From positions 23,530,773-23,594,772 of the forward strand of contig NC_049980.1 of assembly GCF_000003815.2 (NCBI RefSeq): DNA of 64,000 nucleotides, in the 5' to 3' direction. Below the pieces are notes generated by a model. That model was not told the DNA's origin, did no database searches, and saw only the letters and a list, made by a program, of their open reading frames with translations. The stretch is from Branchiostoma floridae (taxonomy: Eukaryota; Chordata; Leptocardii; Amphioxiformes; Branchiostomatidae). The stretch's first letter is position 1; each line of letters begins with the position of its first letter. A program made the position numbers and the translations under genes. Of the stretch, positions 51,694-61,566 are shown in pieces.

Positions 51694-54600
51694 CTAGAAA
51701 AATCAGAGTTCATGTCAATATTCACTGAACATTATTCAGAGAGATTAAGTAATTGGCAAGCAGCAGTCCTTTCAGCGGTGTTAAGACTTAAGAAAAGGTT
51801 GTAGACATTAATGACAGTGATGATACCAGTACTTCATTCTATAGGTCACATTTGGAGCAACCGGAGGGAGTGATGATGCTTCCAATTTCTCTCTCTCTCT
51901 CTCTCTCTGTTTCTCTCTCTCTCTCTCTCTCTCCCTCCCCCCTCTCTCTCTGTCTCTGTGTGTGTCTGTGTCTCTGTGTGTGTGTGTGTATATGTGCTAG
52001 ATAGCAATTAGAACATTACGTTAGATTTTTTGTTAGTAGAACAAGGAGGTTGCTGGCAAAACATCAAGGAGGTTATGATTGTAGGTTTGTCTCTAGTATC
52101 TTTTTCCTTGGGTAAATTGACTGTTAAGATGTTTGACATGTCAACAAACCTCCATTTAGATGATGTCCCTTGAAGGAACCGTCTGCTTGGAGTCCATGTC
52201 CGGCTGAACTCCCGAGCCCCAGGTCAGCTCCAAATGCTCCAGCAGATTTCATCCCTGATGCGGAGGTGCTCTGGGTTGTCAGGTGAGCCCCACCGGTGCC
52301 CATACCTCCTTTGGCGGCAGCCAGGCCAGCAGCGGCGGTGCCTAGTCCAACCCCTGCCGCACCCAGTCCAGCCCCTGCCGCACCCAGTCCGAACCCGGCA
52401 CTGGACTGGTTCAGGCTCACACCCTCCTTCCTACTCATCTTCATCACAGTCTCATCTTCCATAATCAACTCTTTTCTGGTCATATCAATTCCTTCTCCTG
52501 AAATGCATCAATATAAGCTCCATCTGAGTGACAGTTGCTGTGCAGTGTGTAAAACTGGCAGTTAGTCTGTTATTCATGCCTAACCAAACACGGACGTACT
52601 TCCAATTGTCTTGGAAATAGTCGAGTGGTTACTACATGAATTAAAAAGTCAAATATAGGGATGAACATGGATAATATCAAACATATTTTACGCCGTCCTA
52701 TCCCATATATATATAGACTGTGCCAAATAATTAATTTTTACTCCATTTTGTATCTTTACTGTGCACATCTTTACCTTGCAGAAGGTCAGCAAGATGGGCC
52801 TGTTGTCCATTAGCCCTCAGTCCAGAACAGAAGATACTGAAGTCTTCATCGCTACGAGACTGCATCAGGTGGAGGATGCGGTTGTTCTGCTCCTCGGTAG
52901 AGCTTCCCTGCATGCAGTACTCCGCCATGTCGTTACTGTAGATCTGAAGTACATGTAAAACGCATGTCAGACGAAAAAGAAACAGGTTGAATTTTAATTA
53001 TTGTTAAAAGACATTTGTTGTTCTACAGACATAGCAGCAAAATGATAAGAAACATTGATCCTTTCTTAGGAAGCTGTAGGATTCTTGAGTAACGGTAAAA
53101 CCTAGGTATGTGATGAAGTAGTCATTTCCGTTTCCATATACTACGTCGTGTTGTATATAAAAGACATGGCCCAGTCCCCGTGTAGGTTGCACTACTATGC
53201 ATGTTGTTCAGTTACGTGGCTTAGTCATATTCGTTTTAGGAAAATGTATGATTTTGATGTCGTAGGGTTTTCAAGCAGGCTGCAACAGAACCAACCACCA
53301 ACGAGGATCTAAGACAGCCTAACAAGACGGCTGAATTTTGTGCGCCATGAGCAAGACTATTAAAGAATCCCCCGGTTTACTACGATGAATGTGGCCAGTC
53401 CCTAATTAAATGATTAAATCATTACCTGGTTTTGTGTCAGGTAGTTCAGAGTTGACTCCGGGTCCATCTTGTTTGCCAGCAGCCCCTTGTGAGCCTCCAG
53501 CCTTTTACGATTGTCCATGGATAACCCTATTGACATAATTGGTAGTGAGTCGTCACGGAAGCTGTTAGCAACTCTGAAATAAGGTTTCTTTAGTAACTTA
53601 TATTTCTATCGTAGAAGGAAAGCCTGTTTCATTGGCACCATTCTGTACACAAAGCTGAATAAATGTGATAACGATAACCTGAGATGAAGGAGTGTATGCT
53701 ACAACACCAGCTGGACCATAACTCGTACAAGGACAATTTCCACATTAGTTGTTATACTATCGGTCTGCAAATGGTTATGTGGTGGCCAACAGTGGTATAT
53801 AGCAGGTACAAAGACTTTATTATATATCTTTATGGGGCTAGGCGGCTTGTATCTCATTATGGCCGAAGGATTCGCATTCGCATTTCCCATTGTCTTGATG
53901 TTTGGAAGTAACCAATGTTAAACAGATTACTAAAACATGTAAGAAGAACACCAGACAAATTTGAAACAGAATAATAGTTCAGGAACCTTGGCCCTCCAGC
54001 GTGTCTGCCAGCCAGTTCAGCTTCTCGTCCTTCCTGAGACCCCCACAGAAGCTGTCAAAGGATTTGTCCCCTCCCAGGACCATGCTGTCCAGGAGCTTCT
54101 TACTCTTGTCCTGGCGCACGGGGTGGCTGAAATAGATAAAACAGAACATGTAATCAAACAAATCTTCCACGACATGGCGTTTCACACGCTGTGTGTATGA
54201 CAGATTCCTTTGTTAAAATATACCTTATATGTTCTAATAGGGCATTCATCACCTGTCATTTCTCTTGCATGATGTCAAACTCGATGGGATCAACAGCAAA
54301 CTAGTCACGATCTTTTATACATGAAGCTATGTTATTAAAACCTTACGCCAGCCCTTCACTATTGATGTTGCAATAAACCATAGAATTGGAGCTTTACTCC
54401 GCACACCAAGGTACATTAAAATCATACTTCATGACAATACATTCAACTATAGCCGTTTTGATATTTACAAAAAATGAAGCGCTCAGCTTTACATCTGCTA
54501 CATTCTTCAAGCTGAATTTGTTTTAACTTAAGTAATATCAGTGAGGAATTACCTCGCTATGGCATGCACCATGTTGGCGTTAATGACCTTTTCATTCGCC

Positions 54601-57600
54601 ATGCGCGCCGTGACCTTGCCAGGCACCTTCATGTTATCCACGATGGTGGTCCGGTAGGTCCGCAGCATCTCCTGGTGAACCCGGCTCATTGGTGTTAAAT
54701 CTGTGGTGGGGATTTGTTCATAAATCAAAATTGTTGCCTTTGTTGATGACTTCAATATAACAGATGGTATGTATGGGCTATAGGTAGATGACAATGTTTT
54801 GTTTGTTTATTTTTGTTTAACCTGGGTTACGTGTCACCTGGCTGGCGATTTTCAAAGATCCCTGGGGGTAATGTAGCTAGTGATCTTCAATGCAAATGTA
54901 TATTGTTGGTTTTACGTTTCCAGACGTGATTGGAAGTGAAATTGTTATAAGACAAGTTGCAAGCGTAAAGCAACCACTTACTTGAGAGCACTTGTCCTTT
55001 TCCTAAGGCCTTTTCCTTTTTCTTTCCGGCACACCATCCTTTGCAGCAGCAGCAAAATAGCAGCTGAAAAAATGTAGACAAATGTAAAGTTCCAACCCAC
55101 TTTGAACATGCCGATGACATGATAACAAGAAATTAACGAGAACCCGTTTCAATGTTAGGTTGCAGATGTGAAGAAGGTATAATGCCCTTCATGCTTCACA
55201 ACTCAGTCACGTAATCTTCGTAATATTGCTTGATTACAAGTACGCATTTTGCGATTCGGCGAAACGTATGAGAAACGCATTTGAATCAACAGGTGGCTTT
55301 CTGTAACATTTTGTATTGTGAAACCCAGACATAGGTATATCAATTTTAATATCTTCAGCAGCTGTGTTGTGGCATTTGTATGTCATTGATAAGAAATATT
55401 CTTTTTTTATCTTACTCAAAGATGTCGTTAGGATTTTTTCATTGTATCATTATAATCAATACTGTACATAATGATGTAGCAACTCAAAGCTTATATCAAT
55501 GGCACCGCTCAAAAAAGTATTCAACATATGTAACATAAAGCAGGAGGATCTGATACCAAGGTAGACAAACGAAAAAGTGGTTACACAAACTAGATTGTTT
55601 GTTACAAATAAATATACAATTGACAAATGATAATCATGATGAATATACTATCTAAACCATACCAGTAGCAGGAGAGGGAGCAGCAGCAGTAGTAGTGGCA
55701 GTAACCACGCGATCAGCGGGACCCCACCACCACCAGCTACGCGAGTACTATCAGTAGGTCCGACTACTGGTGCTATCCGACCGTTGACAAGTTTGTCGCT
55801 GTATGGTCCATATATGCCNNNNNNNNNNNNNNNNNNNNNNNNNNNNNNNNNNNNNNNNNNNNNNNNNNNNNNNNNNNNNNNNNNNNNNNNNNNNNNNNNN
55901 NNNNNNNNNNNNNNNNNNNNGCGGCACCCATTAACCCATAAAAACGTTTATTTATTTTACACGGCGACTTTAAGGCAAATTTCAGTATAGATATATAAAC
56001 CTCAGCCTACTTCAACAATGCTGAATGTCCTGACGCAATTGTGTATATTTTCAATTAACATAAAAAAATCAGCATTTTACAATGTGCCATTAATGCCAGC
56101 GTTAGAGATATGTGGTGACACGACGTTACTACAATTTACATATATCGCAATTTGCATACTTCATGGAAGTACGAAAACTCATCATCATCGAAAAGTTACT
56201 AATTCTGTCTTGCCCTGTATGTGGAGGTATCCGGGTTTGAATTGGGAACGGTTGCTTGCAGTGGAGTTTTCCCCACATCCATGTACTGGACGTTGTCGGG
56301 GTTGTCTGTCGGGTAATACTGTATCTGGTAGCCGTCGAGCTCTGCTTTCGTCTGCGGCTCTGACCAGGACAGCGTTGGCGAGTTGTCCCCCTTTTCAACA
56401 AGTTTGAGGTCAGCCACTTTGGCTGGTGCTGTGTATGACAACATACATTGTATTTCTTGTATTTATGTCTCGAATCACATTTGAATTATCCAGTAACATC
56501 TATATCGTAGTACAGGTTTGTAATGTATACTATAGGCTTGTAATGTCCATGAACTTTGACACATGAAGGTCTGTTCTCACATGTCGATGTTGAAAAAATA
56601 AATTCTGATTTGTATGCAGCACCTATTATTTATATTATATCATAGGTTTGTGTTTGATGGCTATCAACTGACGTTAGAAGTGAAAAAAAAACACGTTTTA
56701 GAAAAAGGCGGAACGCGTGCCGATAGAGCCAATACTATTACAGACATTATGGCTACCTCTCGAATACGAGCTCCATATTAGCTATATCGACCATGTTAGC
56801 TCTTTTCTGATGGCACATACCTCCGACCCTGACTTCGGAAAAGGACGGCGTCAAGCCGTATTGGTTCTCCAAAATGCTTTGGTACGAGCCGCTATCGACA
56901 CCGGGCTGGGCGTTTTTAACAGTTAGCCTTGATGTCGCGGGAGAGCTGTTGTCGACGATATACTTGGTGCCGTCGGGCACTACGTCCTATGAAGGATATG
57001 ATTGGTCGAAATCAATGTCACATAGATAGCTTTCTTTTGACTGACACATCACAGCAGCCTAACTTAGGCTTAGGTCACATTTCCAAACCGGGGCCCGGCC
57101 GGGGTGTTTTCAGAAACGAAAAATCAAAATTAATGTAACGTTATACTTCGAAATACACAGATGTCATGCCCAAGGATCTTATTTTGGAATTTTGTGTATT
57201 TTGATGCTTTATATCATTCTTTTCGCTGCCGAAAGCTGCCCGTCCGGGCCCCAGTTTGGAAATGTGACCTAAGCAAGTGCATTCTACTTGCGCCAGGTCA
57301 ACTGGGATAATCGCTGCCTTTCTTTCCAGCCGATCGGAGACTGAGGACAAAGAAAGCCGCATTTTCATTAAGTAAGGCCATGTTGATTTGATTATATGGA
57401 TTGCAACATCTGGAAACCCCAGAACTGGTGCGAACGTGCGAATAAAAAAAAGTTCACGGGTTCTTTTTCGTGCAAAAGTTTGATGCTTGAAGCTAAACTC
57501 ATGAAGACCCCTCATATACAGGGCAATCGCTTTTACGGTACCCAACGGGTCGCACAAAACTTATGAAAGGGTAAAGGTAGTCCTATAGGTCGTACAGCGG

Positions 57601-59992
57601 ACATAAATAACAATGATGAGACGTAGACAAATGGACCTATAACTTTGAGTCAATTCAAATCGAGTTAGTGTCACATACTACTTGAAAACAATGAGGTATA
57701 GATTCCACATTCTGTCACCCCCTTTGCCAAATACCTGCCGTCATTTGTGACGTTTTGAACAGTTTTTGAAAGAAAGGACATACCGCTCCGTTGTAGTACC
57801 ATGTGGGAGTAACCGGGTTCCTGCCGTCATCTTGCCACGTCACCTCCAAGTTGATGTCTTCTCCAGGCGCCAGGTCTAGGTTCTGTGTTTCCAACTTCTT
57901 GATATATTGTGGAACGTCTGTCGTGAAAGGAATATACCAAATAAGCAAAACGTCATTACATACATATTTGAAAGTTTGAATGTAAACTTCTCCGTTTGAC
58001 TAAACTGGGCTGATATATATAAATTGTATATTGCTACAAAGGTTTGACGTTAGAACAAGTTTACTGGTCGTTGATCGTGATCTTTACCATCCAGTTAATA
58101 GTATTAGACGAATGGTTTATAAATAAAATAACGGCGGTAATTAGCATTTGTATTCAGCTACCTGTTTCTTTTTCAATGTCTTTGAAGGTAGGAACATACT
58201 GCACATGTACTACAGCTACAGTAATACGGCTGATTGCTCATCATGTGACAAGGTGACGTTTTAATATACACTATAAGATCACAATTTCTTCTGGCACTGG
58301 AGTGGTCACTTTAATCACCTCACTGTACGTACCTTCTATGATGAGCTGTGCTGTTTTTACGTCAGTTCCCTGTGAGTTGGTGGCTGTGACTTCATAGAAT
58401 CCCTGGTCGGGGAGAGCCACGTTGGTCAGCGTCATGGCCCGGTTCCACTGTTCGTACTTTGCGCTCGGCGGAAACTCCATCGGGTTGCCGCCGATTGCAT
58501 CCACTCTGCGCCAGCCAAGAGTCGGAGTAGGACTGGAGAAAGTAGTGAGTTAGTCAATCCTCAGTTTGGGCACATTTGTTCTGCTTTGATATCCGGTAAT
58601 CTATTGTGTGTCTTTGTCTTTTGTAGTCTTATCTTTTTGTTGTCAGTCCCAGCTACATATGTCATATCGTGCTACAATCAAAGAAAGAAAATGAAGTGGA
58701 ATGTGAAAGTAGGAATGGGGAAAGATAAGGAAAGGGACGATTATAAATCTGCACAAAGAAAATACAAAATGCCGGACACCTGAAAGATATGAGTGCTATC
58801 AACGTAGACTCTACGTACAATTGCAACTTTTCGTCTGGCAGTGCACGACTGTACGTCTATTTATGACAAGTTGATGAGAAACAGAAACAAGAGGTTGTAT
58901 TTACTTTCCGTATGCGAAGAATTCCATCAGAACATTGTCTCCTCTTTTCTTGTACTGGACGGTCTCGAACAGCACAAGTTGTGGAGGCGACTGGGGAACT
59001 GGCAAAGTAAACATTCATAAGTACATGGTTAGTAAAGAAATCATCTATATCATCAATTGCCTCTTTTCAGTAAATGCTAAAGTGGAGTATGACACGTTTA
59101 TGTTATCAATCCTAGTTGCGTATTTCGGTTTGCCCCTTTCCCGGCCCTATCATTAGGTCACTCCGCAATGTTGGGTCCATGTTTATGCGTGGGCCATTTT
59201 CAAACTAGGGCCCGGCTTTCTGCGGAAGGGAAAATAAAGTGTACATAAAGGAATATATACTAATTATACTCATGATTATCTTTTGATGTTTTTGTACGTT
59301 TTTGTGGTATTTTGTGTGATGCTTTTTGTTACCGCAAACTGCCTGGTCGGGCGCAGTTTTGGAGATGTGAGCCTGGCATTGCCATGGTACCTACCGGGAG
59401 TGGCACTGTTCACTGTAAGCTCCGTATGGGGGCTGAATTCGTTGAAACCCGCCGTCGATGGGTCCGTTGCCCCACCCGCGTTTAGGTTGATCTTCACTCC
59501 ACATTGATACAGTCCGTTGTCATTCGGGTCGACATTGGCGAAGTAATAATCACCGTTCTTCTGTGACGCGTACCTCCGTACGGTGGGAGAAATGAAACTG
59601 GTCTGGTCGGCCTCAATCCAGTGGTATACAAGACCTTGGAAGTAACGTCGGAAGATTGCATTGTATTGTATTCTCAAAGAAATCACTTCTAATCTAAACG
59701 GTTGTTATTGGGTCTGATTTCTTTTCTGTATTCAGTGGTATACATTTTGGGACCTTGGGTGGTGTTAGTAGAAAGACAGTTTTTTTAGGTTGGTGCGAGT
59801 ACAGTACAAAGCTGCGAAATATTTTGCTGGCTAGATTAAATTGATATATAGAATAGATAGATCACATCATCTGCTGTCTGTAATTTATGTACTCACCAGG
59901 AAATGCATTTGGAGGCATACACGGCAAAAGTGTACCGTTTCCGGAAGAAGTTGTAACGCCGGTTCGTGGACCTATGTCGAAGTCGTCAACAT
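51231..59992 (-). CDS. L1-CAM-like Ig/FN3 receptor with two cytoplasmic CARD domains and a C-terminal Ig domain
   Basis: Minus-strand exons in coding order: 59897-59992, 59395-59634, 58905-58998, 58333-58532, 57784-57917, 56821-56986, 56214-56428 (end uncertain), 55673 into the gap at 55819, 54982-55063, 54553-54700, 53987-54126, 53426-53571, 52775-52943, 52150-52497, 51568-51693, 51231-51427. Roughly 880 residues are visible; phases agree from the first exon to the FN3 exon and again from the membrane exon to the stop. The ectodomain has three Ig domains, resembling L1/neurofascin Ig2-Ig4 (GDYYFANVDPNDNGLYQCG; NPTPTLGWRR; DSGSYQSILENQYG), and one FN3. A transmembrane helix, a Cys cluster and a basic stop follow, then CARD, CARD, a Gly/Ala-rich linker and an Ig I-set domain. 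No ankyrin-binding FIGQY tail is seen. The signal peptide and any earlier Ig domain lie upstream, unseen. Inferred role: an adhesion or recognition receptor signalling through CARD assembly. Confidence 0.85.
51880..51993. repeat. Compound (CT)n-(GT)n microsatellite
   Basis: CT dinucleotides from about 51886 pass into GT dinucleotides up to about 51990. It lies in an intron of the CARD-receptor gene between the exons 51568-51693 and 52150-52497. Confidence 0.9.
52150..52497 (-). other. Gly/Ala-rich linker exon of the CARD receptor
   Basis: A 348-nt exon with phase 1 at both ends. A charged start (MTRKELIMEDETVMKMSRKE) is followed by about 40 residues of repeats such as GLGAAGAGLGAAGVGLG, encoded by tandem DNA repeats of about 24 bp near 52330-52395, and a second Gly/Ser stretch. 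Probably flexible. Length variation between alleles is likely. Confidence 0.8.
52775..53571 (-). other. Second CARD domain of the receptor (two exons)
   Basis: Exons 53426-53571 and 52775-52943. Helices 1-2 read MDNRKRLEAHKGLLANKMDP then LNYLTQNQ; the second half has RILHLMQSRSDEDFSIFCSG and HLADLLQG. This is the canonical CARD pattern (initial Arg/His-rich helix, ILxLM ... F..FC..L ... HLA.LL). The 53571 boundary requires the second AG of TTATTTCAGAG; the first AG would break the frame. Confidence 0.85.
53987..54700 (-). other. First CARD domain of the receptor (two exons)
   Basis: Exons 54553-54700 and 53987-54126. The first half reads MSRVHQEMLRTYRTTIVDNM; the second half has KKLLDSMVLGGDKSFDSFCG and LNWLADTLEG. 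It follows the membrane exon by one intron with matching phase 1, so it is covalently downstream of the transmembrane helix. Its internal intron is phase 2, against phase 0 in the second CARD, so the two are not a recent exon-pair duplication. Confidence 0.87.
54982..55818 (-). other. Transmembrane and juxtamembrane exons of the CARD receptor
   Basis: The exon ending at 55673 starts within the assembly gap, finishes the FN3 domain (GIYGPYSDKLVNG) and runs through a Gly-rich stalk into LIAWLLPLLLLLLPLLL. Exon 54982-55063 adds LLFCCCCKGWCAGKKKEKAL: the helix end, four consecutive Cys (likely palmitoylated) and a basic stop-transfer. This fixes type I topology with the CARDs inside. Confidence 0.85.
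55819..55920. other. Assembly gap inside the CARD receptor
   Basis: About 100 N. It hides the 5' end of the membrane exon and probably a short stretch or exon encoding the rest of the FN3 domain. Confidence 1.
57069..57273. mobile_element. MITE in a CARD-receptor intron (copy 1)
   Basis: CTTAGGTCACATTTCCAAAC at the left is exactly mirrored by GTTTGGAAATGTGACCTAAG at the right, with further pairing (GGGGCCCGG). 205 bp, non-coding, in the intron between exons 57784-57917 and 56821-56986. Confidence 0.75.
59194..59372. mobile_element. MITE in a CARD-receptor intron (copy 2, diverged)
   Basis: CATTTTCAAACTAGGGCCCG at the left and CAGTTTTGGAGATGTGAG at the right form an imperfect inverted repeat and resemble the ends of the element at 57069. 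It ends about 22 bp before the 3' border of exon 59395-59634. Confidence 0.5.
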
Positions 59993-61566
59993 CTGCAAGA
60001 CAAAATCACCGAACCCGCTAGAGTCAATAGTGGAAAAAGAAACCCCAATTGTACCCGTACTACTTAATGTCTCAGCTTCTTGACATGTGTTTCAGAGGGT
60101 CGAATCTTACCCAATGGCATACAAAAATTGCTGCCGCTGTCTCCGATCAGCCTACTCTGAGGGAGCTACTGTACAGTATTTCCAACAGTAGTGCAGAACT
60201 ACCACTTTGACAACTGTAGAATAACAGGTAAGTATTCCTACATGCTAGCACTACTCTGTGTAGTTCAGAAATGTGGTAGCGAATGTTCCCGAGCAGCCCT
60301 TGTAACTCCCTACCTCTCCTGTTGAATCAGTTCGTGCTCGAGCTCAGTGAAAATCATTAACTTTACAGTTTCAGTCACGTAACCCGTCAACAAGTTTACA
60401 TCTGCATTCCCCAACCAGACCAGTGGCAAAGCCGCAGCTGTCGGCCACCTGGACCCATGAACACTGTCTTGGCAGATTGTTTCCTCCATGAAAAATGGAG
60501 ATATTGTTCTTGGCGTGTCTTTGTGTGTGTGCCCGTGTGTCTGTTTGTGTTACAGGCTATTTGTTGTCTGAATAGCCGTTGAACTCTGGATGGACGGCAA
60601 TGTGTGGTATGTGAGTAGGGGTTAAGAAGACGAAGGTCAAGGCCGATTTTGGACCCCTGGTGTTTGACCTTGGTATTGCGACAGAATTTCCAGTTTTATA
60701 ACTTTTGTCCTGGTCCTGCTATGGTCTTGTTACGGTTTTACTACTTGAAGATCTGCTCGGAAATTTGGCTTCATGGTGTTTCACGGTGACACTGAGAGTA
60801 ATAGAAAAACAAGTGCTTTTAAAAAAGCTGGCATTTTGCCAATGTTTGCGTGTGTGAACGTTTTTTTCTAGTTATTAGAATGTCATATAAATAGAACAGA
60901 GTAACTAAACCTGATATTGGCGCATGGAGAGATTCACATATGTGCCTGAATCTAGATCTAGACGCCACCTGTTAAAATTTGCGTGAACTGCAGCAAATTT
61001 CACTACACTGCCTGTTTTTGAGTGAGCATTTTTAAGTTTTTTTTTTAATTTTTATTTCTATTCGGCAAAAAAACGAAGCGGCGAATCCGTTAACCAAAGA
61101 AATAAATTGGTGTGGCCAAATGGATGTAAAAATTAGTATTTTAATGGATGTAAAAAAGAAAAAAAAAATCTACCTCACCGGATTCGAACCGGGTGCATTG
61201 GTTTAGAATGCGTAAACTTTAACCACTGCGCCAGTGCGAACATGTTGAAACAAGAAAGCTTTTAAAAAAAGCTGGCCGGGGCGCATTTGGAAGGACTACC
61301 TCAAAATTTCATGTTGTGTTCCAGTAAAATGTGCATCATTATTAAACTAGAAGTTTATATCTAAAATCTATGGGAAGTTGGCTGGAAACCTTTGTTCACT
61401 GGTATAATTGGATTTTCCGGCGTACTTTTGTGGGCGGAATTGTATCCCTTGTGTGCGCTGTGTGCCGGATATAAAAATCGTAAAAGAAACTCCGGTGCGA
61501 GACCACAGCCAAAGGCGGGAAGAGGTCCCGGATGTGCATTGTCGTTCTTTCTTCGTGACAGAAATT
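59993..61566. other. Region upstream of the visible receptor exons
   Basis: No further exon of the receptor could be assigned, although its signal peptide must lie upstream. Near-direct repeats of GCTTTTAAAAAAGCTGG occur at about 60809 and 61258 and bracket a tRNA-like unit. Confidence 0.4.
61170..61240 (-). tRNA. tRNA-like Pol III unit (pseudo-tRNA or SINE head)
   Basis: On the minus strand there is a perfect A box (TGGCGCAGTGG) and B box (GGTTCGAATCC) at tRNA spacing. A 5-bp anticodon stem (GCATT/AATGC) closes a 7-nt loop CTAAACC (anticodon would be AAA). The acceptor ends do not pair and the T stem has one mismatch, so it is not a functional tRNA. A T-run follows as terminator. Confidence 0.5.
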
